Positions 19,815 through 28,773 of a stretch of DNA of 64,000 nt are shown here, one piece after another; the stretch's first letter is position 1; every line of letters begins with the position of its first letter. The stretch is from contig NZ_CP065037.1 of NCBI RefSeq assembly GCF_019924635.1, positions 2,542,001 through 2,606,000 on the forward strand, read 5' to 3'. This stretch comes from Leifsonia sp. ZF2019. Its GTDB lineage: Bacteria; Actinomycetota; Actinomycetes; Actinomycetales; Microbacteriaceae. The notes beneath the pieces were generated by a model that saw only the letters and a list, made by a program, of their open reading frames with translations, did no database searches and was not told the DNA's origin. The translations under genes were made by a program, and so were the position numbers.

Positions 19815-21367
19815 CAGAGCCACCCGGCCTCTCGAAGGGCGAGACGGGCGTCTTCGCGCGCGGAGTACGGCAGGCGCTGGCCCGCGACCTCCTGGTAGTC
19901 CTCGTGCCCGGGTCCGGCGTACAGCACGACGTCGCCCTCGCCGGCGAGCGAGAGTGCCGTGCGGAACGCGGCGCGCGGGTCCGGAACCTCGTACAGCTCG
20001 CCGTCCGGGACGGCGGACCGCGCGCCGTCGAGGAGCGCCTGACGGATCGCGGCCGGGTCCTCCCAGCGGGGGTGGAAGTCGGTGATCACGACCGCGTCCG
20101 CGCCGCGCGCGGCGATGGCCCCCATGTCGGCGCGCTTCGTGGTGTCGCGGTCGCCGTCGGCGCCGAAGACCATGACGATGCGACCATCCGTGACCTTGCG
20201 GAGGGCCGTGAGCGTGGAGAGGAAGGCGTCGGGCGTGTGACCGTAGTCGATGAAGACGACCGGTCCGCGGTCACCGGACAGGCGCTCGGTGCGACCGGGG
20301 ATATAGGTGTCGATCCCTCCGTCGCGATCGAGCGCCGCGCCGATCGCGTCGAGGTCGTAGCCCGACTCGACGAGCATCACGATCGCCAGGGCCGCGTTGG
20401 AGGCGTTGTACGCGCCCACCAGCGGAACGGAGGTCTCGATGCGACGGCCTTCCGGACCCTCGAGCGCGAACGCCGTGTCGGAGAGCGACTCGCCGAGGAC
20501 GGACAGGGTCCAGTCGGCGTCGGAGCCGGGCGCGCTGGCGAGGGTGGTCACGGGGATGCGCGACTGCTCCACCAGCGCACGACCCCAGTCGGAGTCGACC
20601 GTGACGACGCCGCGACGGGCACGGTCCGGCTGGAACAGCTCGAGCTTGGCCTCGAAGTAGTCGTCCATCGCGGTGTAGTCGTCGAGGTGGTCGTGGCTGA
20701 GGTTCGTGAACCCGACGACGTCGAACTCGATCCCGTCGACGCGGTGGCGGCTGAGCGCCTGAGCGGACACCTCGAGTGCGACGGCGCGGACGCCCTCCTC
20801 GCGCATCCGGGCGAGCAGCGCGTGGAGCTCGCTCGCCTCCGGCGTGGTGAGCTTGCTCGTGATCGCCTGATCACCGATCCGGCGCTCGGCCGTCGAGCTG
20901 AGCCCCGCGACGACGCCGAGCTGGCCGAGGATCGCGTAGAGCAGATAGACGACGCTCGTCTTGCCGTTGGTCCCGGTGACGCCGAACAGTGTCGCCTGAT
21001 TCTCGTCCGTGCGGTAGATCCACGCGGCGACGGCCCCGAGGGCGGCACGCGGGTCCGGGGTGACGATGACCGGCAGCCCCGAGGCGGACGCCAGCTCGGC
21101 TCCCGCCTCGTCGGTCAGCACGGCGACCGCCCCGGCCTCGGCGGCGGCCTCCGCGTAGCTCGCACCGTGCACGTTGCGGCCGGGCACACCGACGTAGAGG
21201 TCGCCGGGCTCGACGGCGGAGCTCGCGAGGGCCGCGCCGGTGACCTCGACGGCGTCGAGATCACCTCGGCAGTCCAACCCGAACTCCGCTACCAGCTGGG
21301 CGAGCGGGCGGGCGACGGGATGCTCGGGGCGCAGAGAGGAGGGCGCCGGTCCTGTCACGGGGCTCAC
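19814..21367 (-). CDS. murE: UDP-MurNAc-L-Ala-D-Glu ligase MurE (third-residue amino acid ligase)
   Basis: MurE adds the third amino acid, usually a diamino acid, to the peptidoglycan precursor. The 517-residue protein has the ATP-binding motif [16 protein letters not shown] and the lysine-carbamylation region around FTNLSHDHLDDY. The substrate-specificity site, DNPR in enzymes that use meso-diaminopimelate, reads DFHPR here (D430-R434), followed by WEDP. This departs from both the meso-DAP and the L-Lys (DNPA-like) patterns and may reflect a different diamino acid. GTG at 21367 starts 2 bases after the ftsI stop. Confidence 0.94.
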   Translation of the reverse strand: MSPVTGPAPSSLRPEHPVARPLAQLVAEFGLDCRGDLDAVEVTGAALASSAVEPGDLYVGVPGRNVHGASYAEAAAEAGAVAVLTDEAGAELASASGLPVIVTPDPRAALGAVAAWIYRTDENQATLFGVTGTNGKTSVVYLLYAILGQLGVVAGLSSTAERRIGDQAITSKLTTPEASELHALLARMREEGVRAVALEVSAQALSRHRVDGIEFDVVGFTNLSHDHLDDYTAMDDYFEAKLELFQPDRARRGVVTVDSDWGRALVEQSRIPVTTLASAPGSDADWTLSVLGESLSDTAFALEGPEGRRIETSVPLVGAYNASNAALAIVMLVESGYDLDAIGAALDRDGGIDTYIPGRTERLSGDRGPVVFIDYGHTPDAFLSTLTALRKVTDGRIVMVFGADGDRDTTKRADMGAIAARGADAVVITDFHPRWEDPAAIRQALLDGARSAVPDGELYEVPDPRAAFRTALSLAGEGDVVLYAGPGHEDYQEVAGQRLPYSAREDARLALREAGWL

Positions 21368-21369
21368 TT

Positions 21370-23118
21370 TCAGTAGTACGGAGGGTAGTCGGCCGGGCTG
21401 GTCGTCGACGGCTTCACCCGGTAGGTCTTCAGCACCTGGCTCATGATCGTGTGGAACAGCGGAGCGGCTGCTGCCGACGAAGTAATGGTAGTCGGGTATC
21501 CGAGGTTGACCGAAACGACGTACTGGGGGTCGTCCACCGGGGCGACGCCCATGACCGAGACGTAGTACGACGGGAGGTAGCCGCCCTTGCCGTCCGGCTG
21601 CTGGGCCGTTCCGGTCTTCGCGGCGACGCGGTAGCCGGGGATCTGGAGCTGCTTGGCGAGCTCTCCCTTGGTGACCACCGACTCCATCATGCCGAGGGTG
21701 GTGCTCGCCGCGTCCGCGGAGACGACCTGAGTGGCCGCGCCCGAGGGGACGTCGGTGACCTTGCCGTCCGCGTCGGTGCAGCTCTCGACCAGGGAGAGCG
21801 GGATGCGCGCCCCTCCGTTCGCGAGCGCCTGGTACGCGCCGACCATCTGGAGCTGAGTCGCCGAGACTCCCTGGCCGAACATCGTCGCGTACTTGGTCTG
21901 GTCGTCCCACTCCGACACCGGATGCAGCAGGCCGTCGGACTCGCCGGGGTACGGCAGCCCTGTGGAGTCGCCGATGCCGAACTTCTTGAGGTAGTCGTAG
22001 CGGGTCTGGTCGGGCAGCGCGCGACCCAGCTGTGACATGCCGGTGTTCGACGACATCATCAGCACGCCGGTGAGGGTCAACCGCAGCGGGGCGTGATAGC
22101 CGGAGTCGTGCAGATCGGCGCCGTTGCCGGACTTCCATTCGTACGGTGCCAGAACCTGCGACGTCGGGCTGGCCTTGCCCTGATCGAGCAGCATCGCGGC
22201 GGTGAGCGCCTTGAAGGTCGAACCGGGCTCGTACGGGGTCGTCAGCGGGAGCAGGTTCCAGTACGACGGATCCGTCCCGTCGAGGTTGTTCGGGTCCGCT
22301 GCCGGCCACTGGGCGACGGCCTTGATCTTGCCGGTCTTCGCCTCCGCGACCGTGACGAAGCCGAACTTCGAGCCGGTGGCCTGTACCTGCTGGGCCAGCG
22401 TCTGCGTGGCGAACCATTCGAGGTCGCTGTCGATGGTCAGCTTGAGCGTGCCGCCGTCCTTCGCTTGCTTCTGCACGACGGTGCTGCCCGGGATCGCGAC
22501 GCCGTCCGCACCCTGCTGGTAGGTCTCCGTGCCGTTCCGGCCGGCGAGGCAGCCGTTCTCGCTGTCCTCGAGGCCGCCGTTGCCGGAGTCGGACATGTAG
22601 CCGAGCAGGTTCCCGGCGACCGCGCCGTTCGGGTAGCTGCGGGTCTGGTCCTTGGTGAAGGTGAGCCACGCGTATGGGAGCTTGTTGAGCTTGTCGAACG
22701 TCCCCACGTCCATTCCGGACTTGATGAGCACGTACTTCGACTTGGGGTTCTGCGCGAGGGCGTCGTCGAACAGCTTCACGACGGCCTCCGTGCCCTGACC
22801 TGTGATCGCGCCGATCTTGGCCGCGGCCTCCTCCATCTTCTTGTGGCCGTCGGTGCCGGCGACCGCGTCCGAGGGAGACGCGGCCGCAGTGTACTTGTAG
22901 ATCGTCGTCGCGAGCACGGTGCCGTCGTCGTCGACGATGTCGCCGCGGTTGCCGTAGAGCGTGGTCGACCGCTCCTTGGCGTCGACGGACTGGGCCTGCA
23001 GCGCGTCCGCCCGCACCACCTGGATGTCGACGAGCTTCGCGCCGAGGATGCCGACCGTCACAGCGACGGCCGCGACCGTCACCGCGGTCCGGCGCCGCAA
23101 CATCTTCTTGCTGGTCAT
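21370..23118 (-). CDS. ftsI: Septal penicillin-binding protein (class B transpeptidase)
   Basis: A class B PBP that crosslinks septal peptidoglycan together with FtsW. The 582-residue protein has a basic cytoplasmic start, one transmembrane helix (residues about 11-33), a pedestal domain and the transpeptidase domain. The active-site triad is clear: SxxK as PGSTFKALT (Ser near residue 299), SxN as MSSNTGMSQ, and KTG as AAKTGTAQ. There is a Tyr-rich C-terminal tail. It lies directly downstream of the ftsL-like gene. Confidence 0.96.
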   Translation of the reverse strand: MTSKKMLRRRTAVTVAAVAVTVGILGAKLVDIQVVRADALQAQSVDAKERSTTLYGNRGDIVDDDGTVLATTIYKYTAAASPSDAVAGTDGHKKMEEAAAKIGAITGQGTEAVVKLFDDALAQNPKSKYVLIKSGMDVGTFDKLNKLPYAWLTFTKDQTRSYPNGAVAGNLLGYMSDSGNGGLEDSENGCLAGRNGTETYQQGADGVAIPGSTVVQKQAKDGGTLKLTIDSDLEWFATQTLAQQVQATGSKFGFVTVAEAKTGKIKAVAQWPAADPNNLDGTDPSYWNLLPLTTPYEPGSTFKALTAAMLLDQGKASPTSQVLAPYEWKSGNGADLHDSGYHAPLRLTLTGVLMMSSNTGMSQLGRALPDQTRYDYLKKFGIGDSTGLPYPGESDGLLHPVSEWDDQTKYATMFGQGVSATQLQMVGAYQALANGGARIPLSLVESCTDADGKVTDVPSGAATQVVSADAASTTLGMMESVVTKGELAKQLQIPGYRVAAKTGTAQQPDGKGGYLPSYYVSVMGVAPVDDPQYVVSVNLGYPTTITSSAAAAPLFHTIMSQVLKTYRVKPSTTSPADYPPYY

Positions 23119-23137
23119 GCCCGCGTCCGTCCCGTCG

Positions 23138-23773
23138 TCAGTGCGTCACCGGCGTCGGCAGCGCTCCCTGCAACGGTACGGTCGGCGGGGTGGTCGGCGG
23201 GGTCGCCGCTCCCGCGCTTGCGGAATTCCCAGTTTGCGTCGTCGCGGTCTGCTGGCCCTGCGCGTTCACGACGCCGACACCGGCGAGGAGCGAGTTCGGG
23301 ACCAGGTTGCCCTGGCCGCCGGTGACCGTTCCCGCAGCGCCGTTCGCCGCGATCGGGGCGCCGAGCACGGCTCCGTCGGAGAGACGCAGGTAAGCCGGAT
23401 TGCTGTTGCTGACCATCCCGAGCGCATTGGCGTTGGCCGCGAGGTTCTGCGGCGACGACACGCGGGTGAGGTCCTCCGAGGCGGCCTGCAACGAGCGCTG
23501 CAGGCTGGTCTGCGTCGCCTGCAGGCCGTTGAGCGTGTAGGCACCCTGCGAGATCGCGATGCTCAGCAGCAGCTGCGCGACCACGATGACCAGGAGGGTG
23601 CCCACCGCCACCACCGCGTAGAGTGCGCGCGGCCGGGCGCGGCGCTGCGACCGGGAGGAGACGACCTCCAGATGCCCGCGACGCTCCTGCTCGGCGGGAG
23701 CGGGCAGCACCCCCTCGGGCCAGGAGGCCACGGGACGGCGGCGTGCGGTCGACTCGGCCAGACTCGTGCTCAC
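23138..23773 (-). CDS. ftsL: FtsL-like divisome membrane protein
   Basis: A 211-residue bitopic protein in the ftsL position, between rsmH and ftsI. A cytoplasmic segment of about 50 residues ends with basic residues, followed by one transmembrane helix ([23 protein letters not shown]) and a short coiled region ([19 protein letters not shown]) typical of FtsL/DivIC proteins. The C-terminal 70 residues are Gly/Thr/Pro-rich and low in complexity, longer than classical FtsL. GTG at 23773 overlaps the rsmH stop (GTGA). The call rests on topology and position, since the family is poorly conserved. Confidence 0.82.
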   Translation of the reverse strand: MSTSLAESTARRRPVASWPEGVLPAPAEQERRGHLEVVSSRSQRRARPRALYAVVAVGTLLVIVVAQLLLSIAISQGAYTLNGLQATQTSLQRSLQAASEDLTRVSSPQNLAANANALGMVSNSNPAYLRLSDGAVLGAPIAANGAAGTVTGGQGNLVPNSLLAGVGVVNAQGQQTATTQTGNSASAGAATPPTTPPTVPLQGALPTPVTH

Positions 23774-24777
23774 GAGGCCCTCCTCACCCGTTCGGCCGCG
23801 CGCAGGCGCACCGGGGTCGCCCTCGGGTTCGCGGCCTTCTCGTCGTCGTCCGCGAGCTCGGCGCCGCGGATCAGCAGTCTCAGTTCCGGCTTGTGCTCGG
23901 GCAGCTCAACCGGCAGTCCGGGAGGTGCACTGGAGACCGACCGGGTCTGCAGCTCGCGCTTGACGATGCGGTCCTCCAGGGACTGGTAGGACTCGACGAC
24001 GATGCGGCCGCCGACGCGCAGCGCGTCGATGGCGGCCGGGATGGCGCGCTGCAGCACGGCGAGCTCCTGGTTGACCTCGATCCGCAGCGCCTGGAACACC
24101 CGCTTGGCGGGGTGACCCTGCCGCTGCACGGCGACCGGGGTCGCCTTGGTGATCACGTCGACCAGTTGGCCGGAACGCACGAGCGGCGCCTGCTCGCGCG
24201 CCTGCACGATCTTCTGCGCATACCGGGCGGCGAGCTTCTCCTCGCCGTACTCGCGGAAGATGCGGCGGAGGTCGGCTTCCGAGTATTCGCGGAGGATGAC
24301 CTCGGCGGTGAGCTCGCTCGTGCCGTCCATGCGCATGTCGAGCGGGGCGTCCTTCGAGTACGAGAATCCTCGCTCCACCCTGTCGAGCTGGAGCGACGAG
24401 ACGCCGAGGTCGAACAGCACGCCGTCGGCCTCCTCGATGCCGAGGCCGTCGAGGGCCTCGCGCACGCCGTCGTAGACCGTGTGGACCAGGTGCACGCGGT
24501 CGCCGAAGCGCGCCAGGCGCTCCCCCGCGATGGCGAGCGCCTCGGGGTCGCGGTCGAGCCCGACCAGCGTCGCTCCCGGGAACCGCTCCAGCACGCCGGC
24601 GGAGTGCCCGCCCATGCCCAGGGTGGCGTCCACGAACACCGCGCCCGGCCGCTCGAGCGCCGGGCCCAGCAGCTCGATGCATCGCTCCAGGAGGACCGGG
24701 GTGTGGATCCTGTCGTTCTCCGTCGACTCGCTCATCGTTTCGAGGGCCCGTGCCCCTGAGTCCGGATCCCCATCCAT
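23770..24777 (-). CDS. rsmH: 16S rRNA (cytosine1402-N4)-methyltransferase RsmH
   Basis: RsmH (MraW) methylates N4 of C1402 in the ribosomal P site. Core motifs are [14 protein letters not shown] at the N-terminus, the SAM-binding [16 protein letters not shown], the [11 protein letters not shown] block and [15 protein letters not shown]. Two starts are possible: ATG at 24777 (335 residues), which has AGG at fair spacing, and ATG at 24735, which gives [13 protein letters not shown] but no ribosome binding site; the first is kept tentatively. It is the second gene of the dcw operon, 60 bases after mraZ. Confidence 0.94.
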   Translation of the reverse strand: MDGDPDSGARALETMSESTENDRIHTPVLLERCIELLGPALERPGAVFVDATLGMGGHSAGVLERFPGATLVGLDRDPEALAIAGERLARFGDRVHLVHTVYDGVREALDGLGIEEADGVLFDLGVSSLQLDRVERGFSYSKDAPLDMRMDGTSELTAEVILREYSEADLRRIFREYGEEKLAARYAQKIVQAREQAPLVRSGQLVDVITKATPVAVQRQGHPAKRVFQALRIEVNQELAVLQRAIPAAIDALRVGGRIVVESYQSLEDRIVKRELQTRSVSSAPPGLPVELPEHKPELRLLIRGAELADDDEKAANPRATPVRLRAAERVRRAS

Positions 24778-24837
24778 TCCGACCTGACACCGGGGAAGGT
24801 GCGTCAGGGCGTATGGCTGGGAGTCCGGCGCCAGGCG

Positions 24838-25269
24838 CTAGAACAGCCCCGGGATCACCTCCTCGTCGGTCTCTGCGAATGTGGATTCCTGCTCCGCCAG
24901 GTAGGTCTCCCAGGCCTGGGCGTCCCAGATCTCGGCACGGCTGCCCGCACCGATCACGACCAGGTCGCGGTCGAGTCCCGCGTACGAACGCAGCGCCTGC
25001 GGGATGGTCACCCGGTTCTGCTTGTCCGGCACCTCCGCGCTCGCCCCCGAGAGGAAGACGCGCAGGTAGTCGCGGGCCTGCTTGCTCGTCACCGGCGCCT
25101 GGCGGATCTTCTCGTGCAGCGCCTCGAACTCGCGCTGGCTGAAGACGTACACGCAGTGCTCCTGGCCGCGGGTCAGGACGAGTCCGGACGCGAGCTCGTC
25201 CCGGAACTTGGCCGGCAGGATGATGCGCCCCTTCTCGTCGAGCTTGGGGGCATGGGTACCGAGGAACAT
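24838..25269 (-). CDS. mraZ: Transcriptional regulator MraZ
   Basis: MraZ is a ring-forming DNA-binding protein with two SpoVT-AbrB-like halves that usually regulates its own dcw operon. The 143-residue protein shows both halves: [15 protein letters not shown] near residue 9 and [14 protein letters not shown] near residue 85. ATG at 25269 gives the canonical [15 protein letters not shown] start and has GGGAGG 5 bases upstream; a start further upstream at 25284 is rejected. A three-repeat MraZ-type operator lies 42-66 bases upstream. Confidence 0.95.
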   Translation of the reverse strand: MFLGTHAPKLDEKGRIILPAKFRDELASGLVLTRGQEHCVYVFSQREFEALHEKIRQAPVTSKQARDYLRVFLSGASAEVPDKQNRVTIPQALRSYAGLDRDLVVIGAGSRAEIWDAQAWETYLAEQESTFAETDEEVIPGLF

Positions 25270-25310
25270 CGGACGCCTCCCCACTCTTCCGACCCAAGGT
25301 TGTGGTGCGC

Positions 25311-25335
25311 CTCCACTTTACTCCATTTCCATCCA
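25311..25335 (-). promoter_or_regulatory. MraZ-type operator: three TGGAN repeats at 10-bp spacing
   Basis: On the minus strand TGGAT (25331-25335), TGGAG (25321-25325) and TGGAG (25311-25315) are spaced exactly 10 bases apart. Tandem TGGGN-type pentamers separated by 5 bases are the known MraZ box; here the fourth base is A. The last spacer contains TAAAG, so the box overlaps a possible -10 (TAAAGT). Autoregulation of the dcw operon is inferred. Confidence 0.72.
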
Positions 25336-25408
25336 CAAAATCACGCAATACGGGAATATTGGCCCGAATAGGGGTGTTCTGGCCCCGAAATTACGCGGAT
25401 TTCGGCGG

Positions 25409-25423
25409 TGGAGGAAAGTGGAG
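25409..25423 (+). promoter_or_regulatory. Second TGGAG repeat pair in the opposite orientation
   Basis: Plus-strand TGGAG occurs at 25409-25413 and 25419-25423, again with a 10-base period, about 75 bases upstream of the main operator and inverted relative to it. A TTGACA follows at 25428-25433. This may be a second MraZ contact site that allows looping, or a coincidence of a GA-rich stretch. Confidence 0.4.
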
Positions 25424-25455
25424 GAAGTTGACACCTGCGGGGAGGAAAACGCGCA

Positions 25456-25486
25456 CGAAAAAAGGCCGATCGCACGGATCGGCCTT
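25456..25486 (-). terminator. Intrinsic terminator after the DUF3040 gene
   Basis: Ten-base arms (25462-25471 and 25477-25486) form a perfect AAGGCCGATC stem with a 5-base loop. On the minus strand the stem is followed by a T-run. It lies 24 bases after the DUF3040 stop and separates that gene from the mraZ promoter. Confidence 0.85.
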
Positions 25487-25509
25487 AGTGGTGGTGCGAA
25501 GTGGAGGGG

Positions 25510-25893
25510 CTAGCCCTGCCCGTCCTGGCGCTTGTCCCAACGGTCGTTGAGCTTGTCCATGAAACCGGTCTGGCCACCGCGCGGCGCCTTGGCGCTGGTC
25601 GGCGCAGCCGGGGCGTCGGGATCGATCGCGACGCGCTTGCCCGGAGCGATCGCCAGCAGCACGCCGGCGAACATCACGACGAAGCCCAGGATGCCCACGA
25701 TGGGCTGCTGGACGAACACGCCCGTGACCAGGACACCGACGCCGACGACGGCGATCAGGATCCCGAGGACGATCGATCGGTACGCGGGTCGCACCCGCTT
25801 GCCGCCGACCTTCGCGACGAAGTCTGCGTCGTTCTGATAGAGGCTGCGCTCCATCTCTTCGAGGAGGCGCTGCTCGTGCTCCGAAAGCGGCAT
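25510..25893 (-). CDS. DUF3040 small membrane protein
   Basis: A 127-residue protein matching the DUF3040 pattern: an N-terminal MPLSEHEQRLLEEMERSL helix, a short basic region, then two transmembrane segments (IVLGILIAVVGVGVLVTGVFV and IVGILGFVVMFAGVLLA), and a hydrophilic C-terminus. Function unknown. It is conserved next to the dcw cluster in actinobacteria (Rv2169c-like position). ATG at 25893 is preceded by GAGGGGG and is preferred over 25914. Confidence 0.85.
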   Translation of the reverse strand: MPLSEHEQRLLEEMERSLYQNDADFVAKVGGKRVRPAYRSIVLGILIAVVGVGVLVTGVFVQQPIVGILGFVVMFAGVLLAIAPGKRVAIDPDAPAAPTSAKAPRGGQTGFMDKLNDRWDKRQDGQG

Positions 25894-25958
25894 CCGTTTC
25901 CCCCTCTTTCTCACGGGTTCAAGGCTTGTGTGGCTGATTGTAGCCGTGCGCCTTTGAC

Positions 25959-25964
25959 TAGGCT
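25959..25964 (+). promoter_or_regulatory. Putative leaderless -10 element for the polyprenyl synthase gene
   Basis: TAGGCT followed by exactly 6 bases and the GTG start at 25971. The AGGAG between them is only 1 base from the GTG, too close to work as a normal ribosome binding site, which favours leaderless initiation. Confidence 0.5.
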
Positions 25965-25970
25965 AGGAGT

Positions 25971-27089
25971 GTGTCTGAAAGCATCCGATTCGTCGACCTG
26001 ATCCAGTCCAGAATCGATGGATTCTTCGATGTCCGTGCATCTATTCTCGTCTCGATCGCGGAGGAACTCTCGCCGATCGCGGCGTTCTCAAGGGATTTTC
26101 TCAGCGGCGGCAAGCGTTTCCGTGCACTGTTCTGCTTCTGGGGCTGGCAGGCGGTGCGAACAGCGGGCGGCGAGAGCGACGACGCCCCCGTCACGACCGG
26201 TGGCCCGCTCGACGCCGTGGTGTCCGTGGCGAGCGCCCTCGAGCTCTTCCACGCGGCGGCCCTGGTGCACGACGACCTCATCGACAACTCGGACACCCGC
26301 CGCGGCGCGCCCTCGGCCCACCGCCGCTTCGAGCGGCTGCACGACGACGAGCACTGGCGTGGTGACGGGGAGTCGTTCGGCCACGGCGCGGCGACCCTGC
26401 TCGGCGATCTGCTCCTCATCCTGAGCGACGAGCTCTTCGACGAGGGACTCACGCAGGCCGTCAGCCCGTCGGCGCGGCGGGCGGCGCGAGCCGAGTTCAA
26501 CCGCATGCGCATCGACGTCACGGCCGGGCAGTACCTCGACATCTTCGAGGAGATCGGCTGGGAAGGTCGCCCGGACGCCGATCAGCTCGCTCGTGCCGAA
26601 CGCGTCATCGTCTACAAATCGGCGAAGTACAGCATCGAGTCGCCCCTCCTCATCGGGGCGAGCCTCGCGGGCGCGACCGTCGGCCAGCTCGACGCCCTGC
26701 GCGGCTTCGGCCTCCCACTGGGGATCGCCTATCAGCTGCGCGACGACCTGCTCGGCGTCTTCGGGGACGCCGCCGTCACCGGCAAGCCGAGCGGAGACGA
26801 CCTCCGCGAGGGCAAGCGCACCGTCCTGGTCGCCCTGACCCGCGACGCGGTGCCGTCGGGCGTGCGCGCCACCCTCGACGAGCTGCTCGGCGACCCGGAC
26901 CTGACGGAGCAGCAGATCAGCATGCTTCAGTCGACCATCCGCGAGTCGGGGGCCGTCGACGCCGTGGAGCAGATGATCGCCCGCAACGTCGAGCGCGCCC
27001 TCGCCGCCCTCGCGGCGGCGCCGATCGGCGAGCAGGCCAAGGCGCAGCTGCGCGACCTCGCCGTGGCCGTCACGCGGCGCGCGGCCTGA
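25971..27089 (+). CDS. Polyprenyl diphosphate synthase (trans-isoprenyl synthase family)
   Basis: A 372-residue all-helical prenyl elongase that condenses isopentenyl diphosphate onto allylic diphosphates. The first Asp-rich motif is DDLID (residues 101-105, in LVHDDLIDNSDTRRG) and the second is LRDDLLGVFGD; GGKRFRAL near residue 47 binds IPP. The product length is not certain from sequence. It differs clearly from the carotenoid crtE gene at 55.8 kb. The position near Rv2175c- and PknL-like genes matches idsA2 (Rv2173) of Mycobacterium, so a role in quinone or carrier-lipid precursors is plausible. Confidence 0.9.
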   Translation: MSESIRFVDLIQSRIDGFFDVRASILVSIAEELSPIAAFSRDFLSGGKRFRALFCFWGWQAVRTAGGESDDAPVTTGGPLDAVVSVASALELFHAAALVHDDLIDNSDTRRGAPSAHRRFERLHDDEHWRGDGESFGHGAATLLGDLLLILSDELFDEGLTQAVSPSARRAARAEFNRMRIDVTAGQYLDIFEEIGWEGRPDADQLARAERVIVYKSAKYSIESPLLIGASLAGATVGQLDALRGFGLPLGIAYQLRDDLLGVFGDAAVTGKPSGDDLREGKRTVLVALTRDAVPSGVRATLDELLGDPDLTEQQISMLQSTIRESGAVDAVEQMIARNVERALAALAAAPIGEQAKAQLRDLAVAVTRRAA

Positions 27090-27098
27090 ACGAGCCGC

Positions 27099-27440
27099 TC
27101 AGGCGAGCGCCTGGGCCACCCGCCGCACCTCGGCCTTGCGGCCGTTGCGCAGTGCTTCGATCGGCGACGTGCCGAGCGACTCCTCCTCCTCCAACATCCA
27201 GTCGACGGCCTCCTCGTCGCCGAAGCCGGCGTCGGAGAGGACGACCAGCGTGCCGTGCAGCTCGGCGATGGGCTCGCCGTCACGCAGGAACGCCGCCGGC
27301 ACCTTGATCACGCCGTCGACGCGCTTCGCGGCCAGATGGCGGTCCTCGATCAGGCGGCGCACGCGGCTGACACCGATGCCCAGCTGATCGACGAGGTCGG
27401 GGATGGTCAGCCACTCGGTGGCCTGGACTCGCTCGTTCAC
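27099..27440 (-). CDS. Rv2175c-like winged-helix DNA-binding protein
   Basis: A 113-residue protein resembling Rv2175c of Mycobacterium, a DNA-binding substrate of the kinase PknL. The N-terminal half has a helix-turn-helix-like region (WLTIPDLVDQLGIGVSRVRRLIEDRHLAAKRVDG), and the C-terminal half an acidic LSDAGFGDEEAVDWMLEEEESLGTSP stretch ending in a short basic helix. GTG at 27440 is chosen because the upstream frame becomes low-complexity antisense sequence. Its neighbours, a prenyl synthase and a PASTA kinase, support the assignment. Confidence 0.85.
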   Translation of the reverse strand: MNERVQATEWLTIPDLVDQLGIGVSRVRRLIEDRHLAAKRVDGVIKVPAAFLRDGEPIAELHGTLVVLSDAGFGDEEAVDWMLEEEESLGTSPIEALRNGRKAEVRRVAQALA

Positions 27441-27590
27441 GCCATCAAGCGTGCCACGTCCGGAGCCGCGACGTGAGCGGGGCCGATTGTTACGATCAGG
27501 TAAACTGCTTTCACATCCGTCACTCTGGTTGACTCCCTCTGCATTCTGTGTCAGCGTGGGCACCAGTGTGTCACTCGAAAGGGGGGTCCG

Positions 27591-28688
27591 ATGTCCGTAC
27601 GAGACGACGAAGCCGCTACGCACGAGCCCGTCCGCCACTGGGCCCGCTCGGTCCTCGGCACCGTGCCCATCGCGGTCGCGAGTTCGATCGCCGTGACCCT
27701 CAACCTCGTCACACCGGCGCAGGCCGTCCCGCCGGAGACGGCCGAACAGCCCCGTGAGAAGACCCCGACGACGGGATCGACCCGGATGGCGCCGGCCTCC
27801 GCCGGCACGACGACCTCCGCACCGCTCACGGCGTTCGCGGGCGTGCCGAGCAGCTACACCGTCGTGTCGGGCGACACCGTCAGCGGCATCGCGTCGCGCT
27901 TCGGGGTCTCGACCGCGAGCCTCCTCGCCCTCAACGGTCTGAGCTGGAAGAGCCTGATCTTCCCCGGCCAGGTGCTCGCGCTCACCGGGGCGGCCGCCTC
28001 GGCTCCTGCCCCGTCGGCTCCGGGACCCGCCGCCCCGGCCGTCACGAAGTACTCGGTGGTCTCGGGCGACACGATCAGCCGGATCGCCGGCCGTTTCGGG
28101 GTCTCGACGGCGTCGGTGCTCAGCGCGAACGGACTCAGCGGCTCGAGTCTGATCTTCCCCGGGCAGCAGATCACCATTCCAGGCATGACGACCGCCGCCG
28201 CCGTCACTCCGAAGCCGCCTGCGCCTGCGCCGGTCGCCGCTCCGGCGCCGCTCCCCGTGGCCGCCGCAGGCCAGGTGGTCGCCCTCACCGACGAGATGCG
28301 CGGCAACGCGGCCCTCATTGTCCGCATCGGGCGCCAGGAGGGCGTGAGCGATCAGGGGATCGTCATCGCCCTGGCCGCCGCCGCCCAGGAGTCGGGGCTG
28401 CGCAACGTGCGCTACGGGGACCGGGATTCGCTCGGCCTGTTCCAGCAGCGTCCCAGCACGGGCTGGGGCACGGCCGACCAGGTGCTCGACCCCGAGCGGG
28501 CGACCCGCGCCTTCTTCGGCGGCGCGAACAACCCCAACCCCGGGCGCACCCGCGGCCTCCTCGACATCCCCGGCTGGACGTCGATGACCGTCACCCAGGC
28601 GGCGCAAGCCGTCCAGATCTCGGCGTTCCCGGACGCCTACGCCAAGTGGGAGACCTCCGCCCGCGCCTGGCTCGCCCAGCTGGGCTGA
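27591..28688 (+). CDS. Secreted double-LysM protein with lysozyme-like C-terminal domain
   Basis: A 365-residue exported protein. A signal sequence is visible (basic start, VLGTVPIAVASSIAVTLNLV, then APAQ-like cleavage near TPAQAV). Two LysM peptidoglycan-binding repeats, each opening Y-VVSGDT, span about residues 88-131 and 154-197, separated by Ala/Pro linkers. The C-terminal 130 residues (VRIGRQEGVSDQGIVIALAAAAQESGL, DSLGLFQQRPS) resemble the lysozyme-like fold of transglycosylase-type proteins. It probably binds and remodels the cell wall; catalysis is unproven. The ATG follows AAAGGGGGG at good spacing. It lies between Rv2175c-like and PknL-like genes. Confidence 0.8.
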   Translation: MSVRDDEAATHEPVRHWARSVLGTVPIAVASSIAVTLNLVTPAQAVPPETAEQPREKTPTTGSTRMAPASAGTTTSAPLTAFAGVPSSYTVVSGDTVSGIASRFGVSTASLLALNGLSWKSLIFPGQVLALTGAAASAPAPSAPGPAAPAVTKYSVVSGDTISRIAGRFGVSTASVLSANGLSGSSLIFPGQQITIPGMTTAAAVTPKPPAPAPVAAPAPLPVAAAGQVVALTDEMRGNAALIVRIGRQEGVSDQGIVIALAAAAQESGLRNVRYGDRDSLGLFQQRPSTGWGTADQVLDPERATRAFFGGANNPNPGRTRGLLDIPGWTSMTVTQAAQAVQISAFPDAYAKWETSARAWLAQLG

Positions 28689-28773
28689 CCCGGGTGGCCC
28701 GCAGAAGGTCACAGGCGCATCACGGCCCGAGCGCACACCGGTGTTTTGCAGGGTCCACGCACCTGCCGTTCCC

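Noticed and set aside
27441..27590. A c-di-AMP (ydaO-type) riboswitch before the LysM gene, as known upstream of some actinobacterial cell-wall hydrolases
   Set aside because: The gap is only 150 bases and I could not find the conserved core segments or the paired stems.
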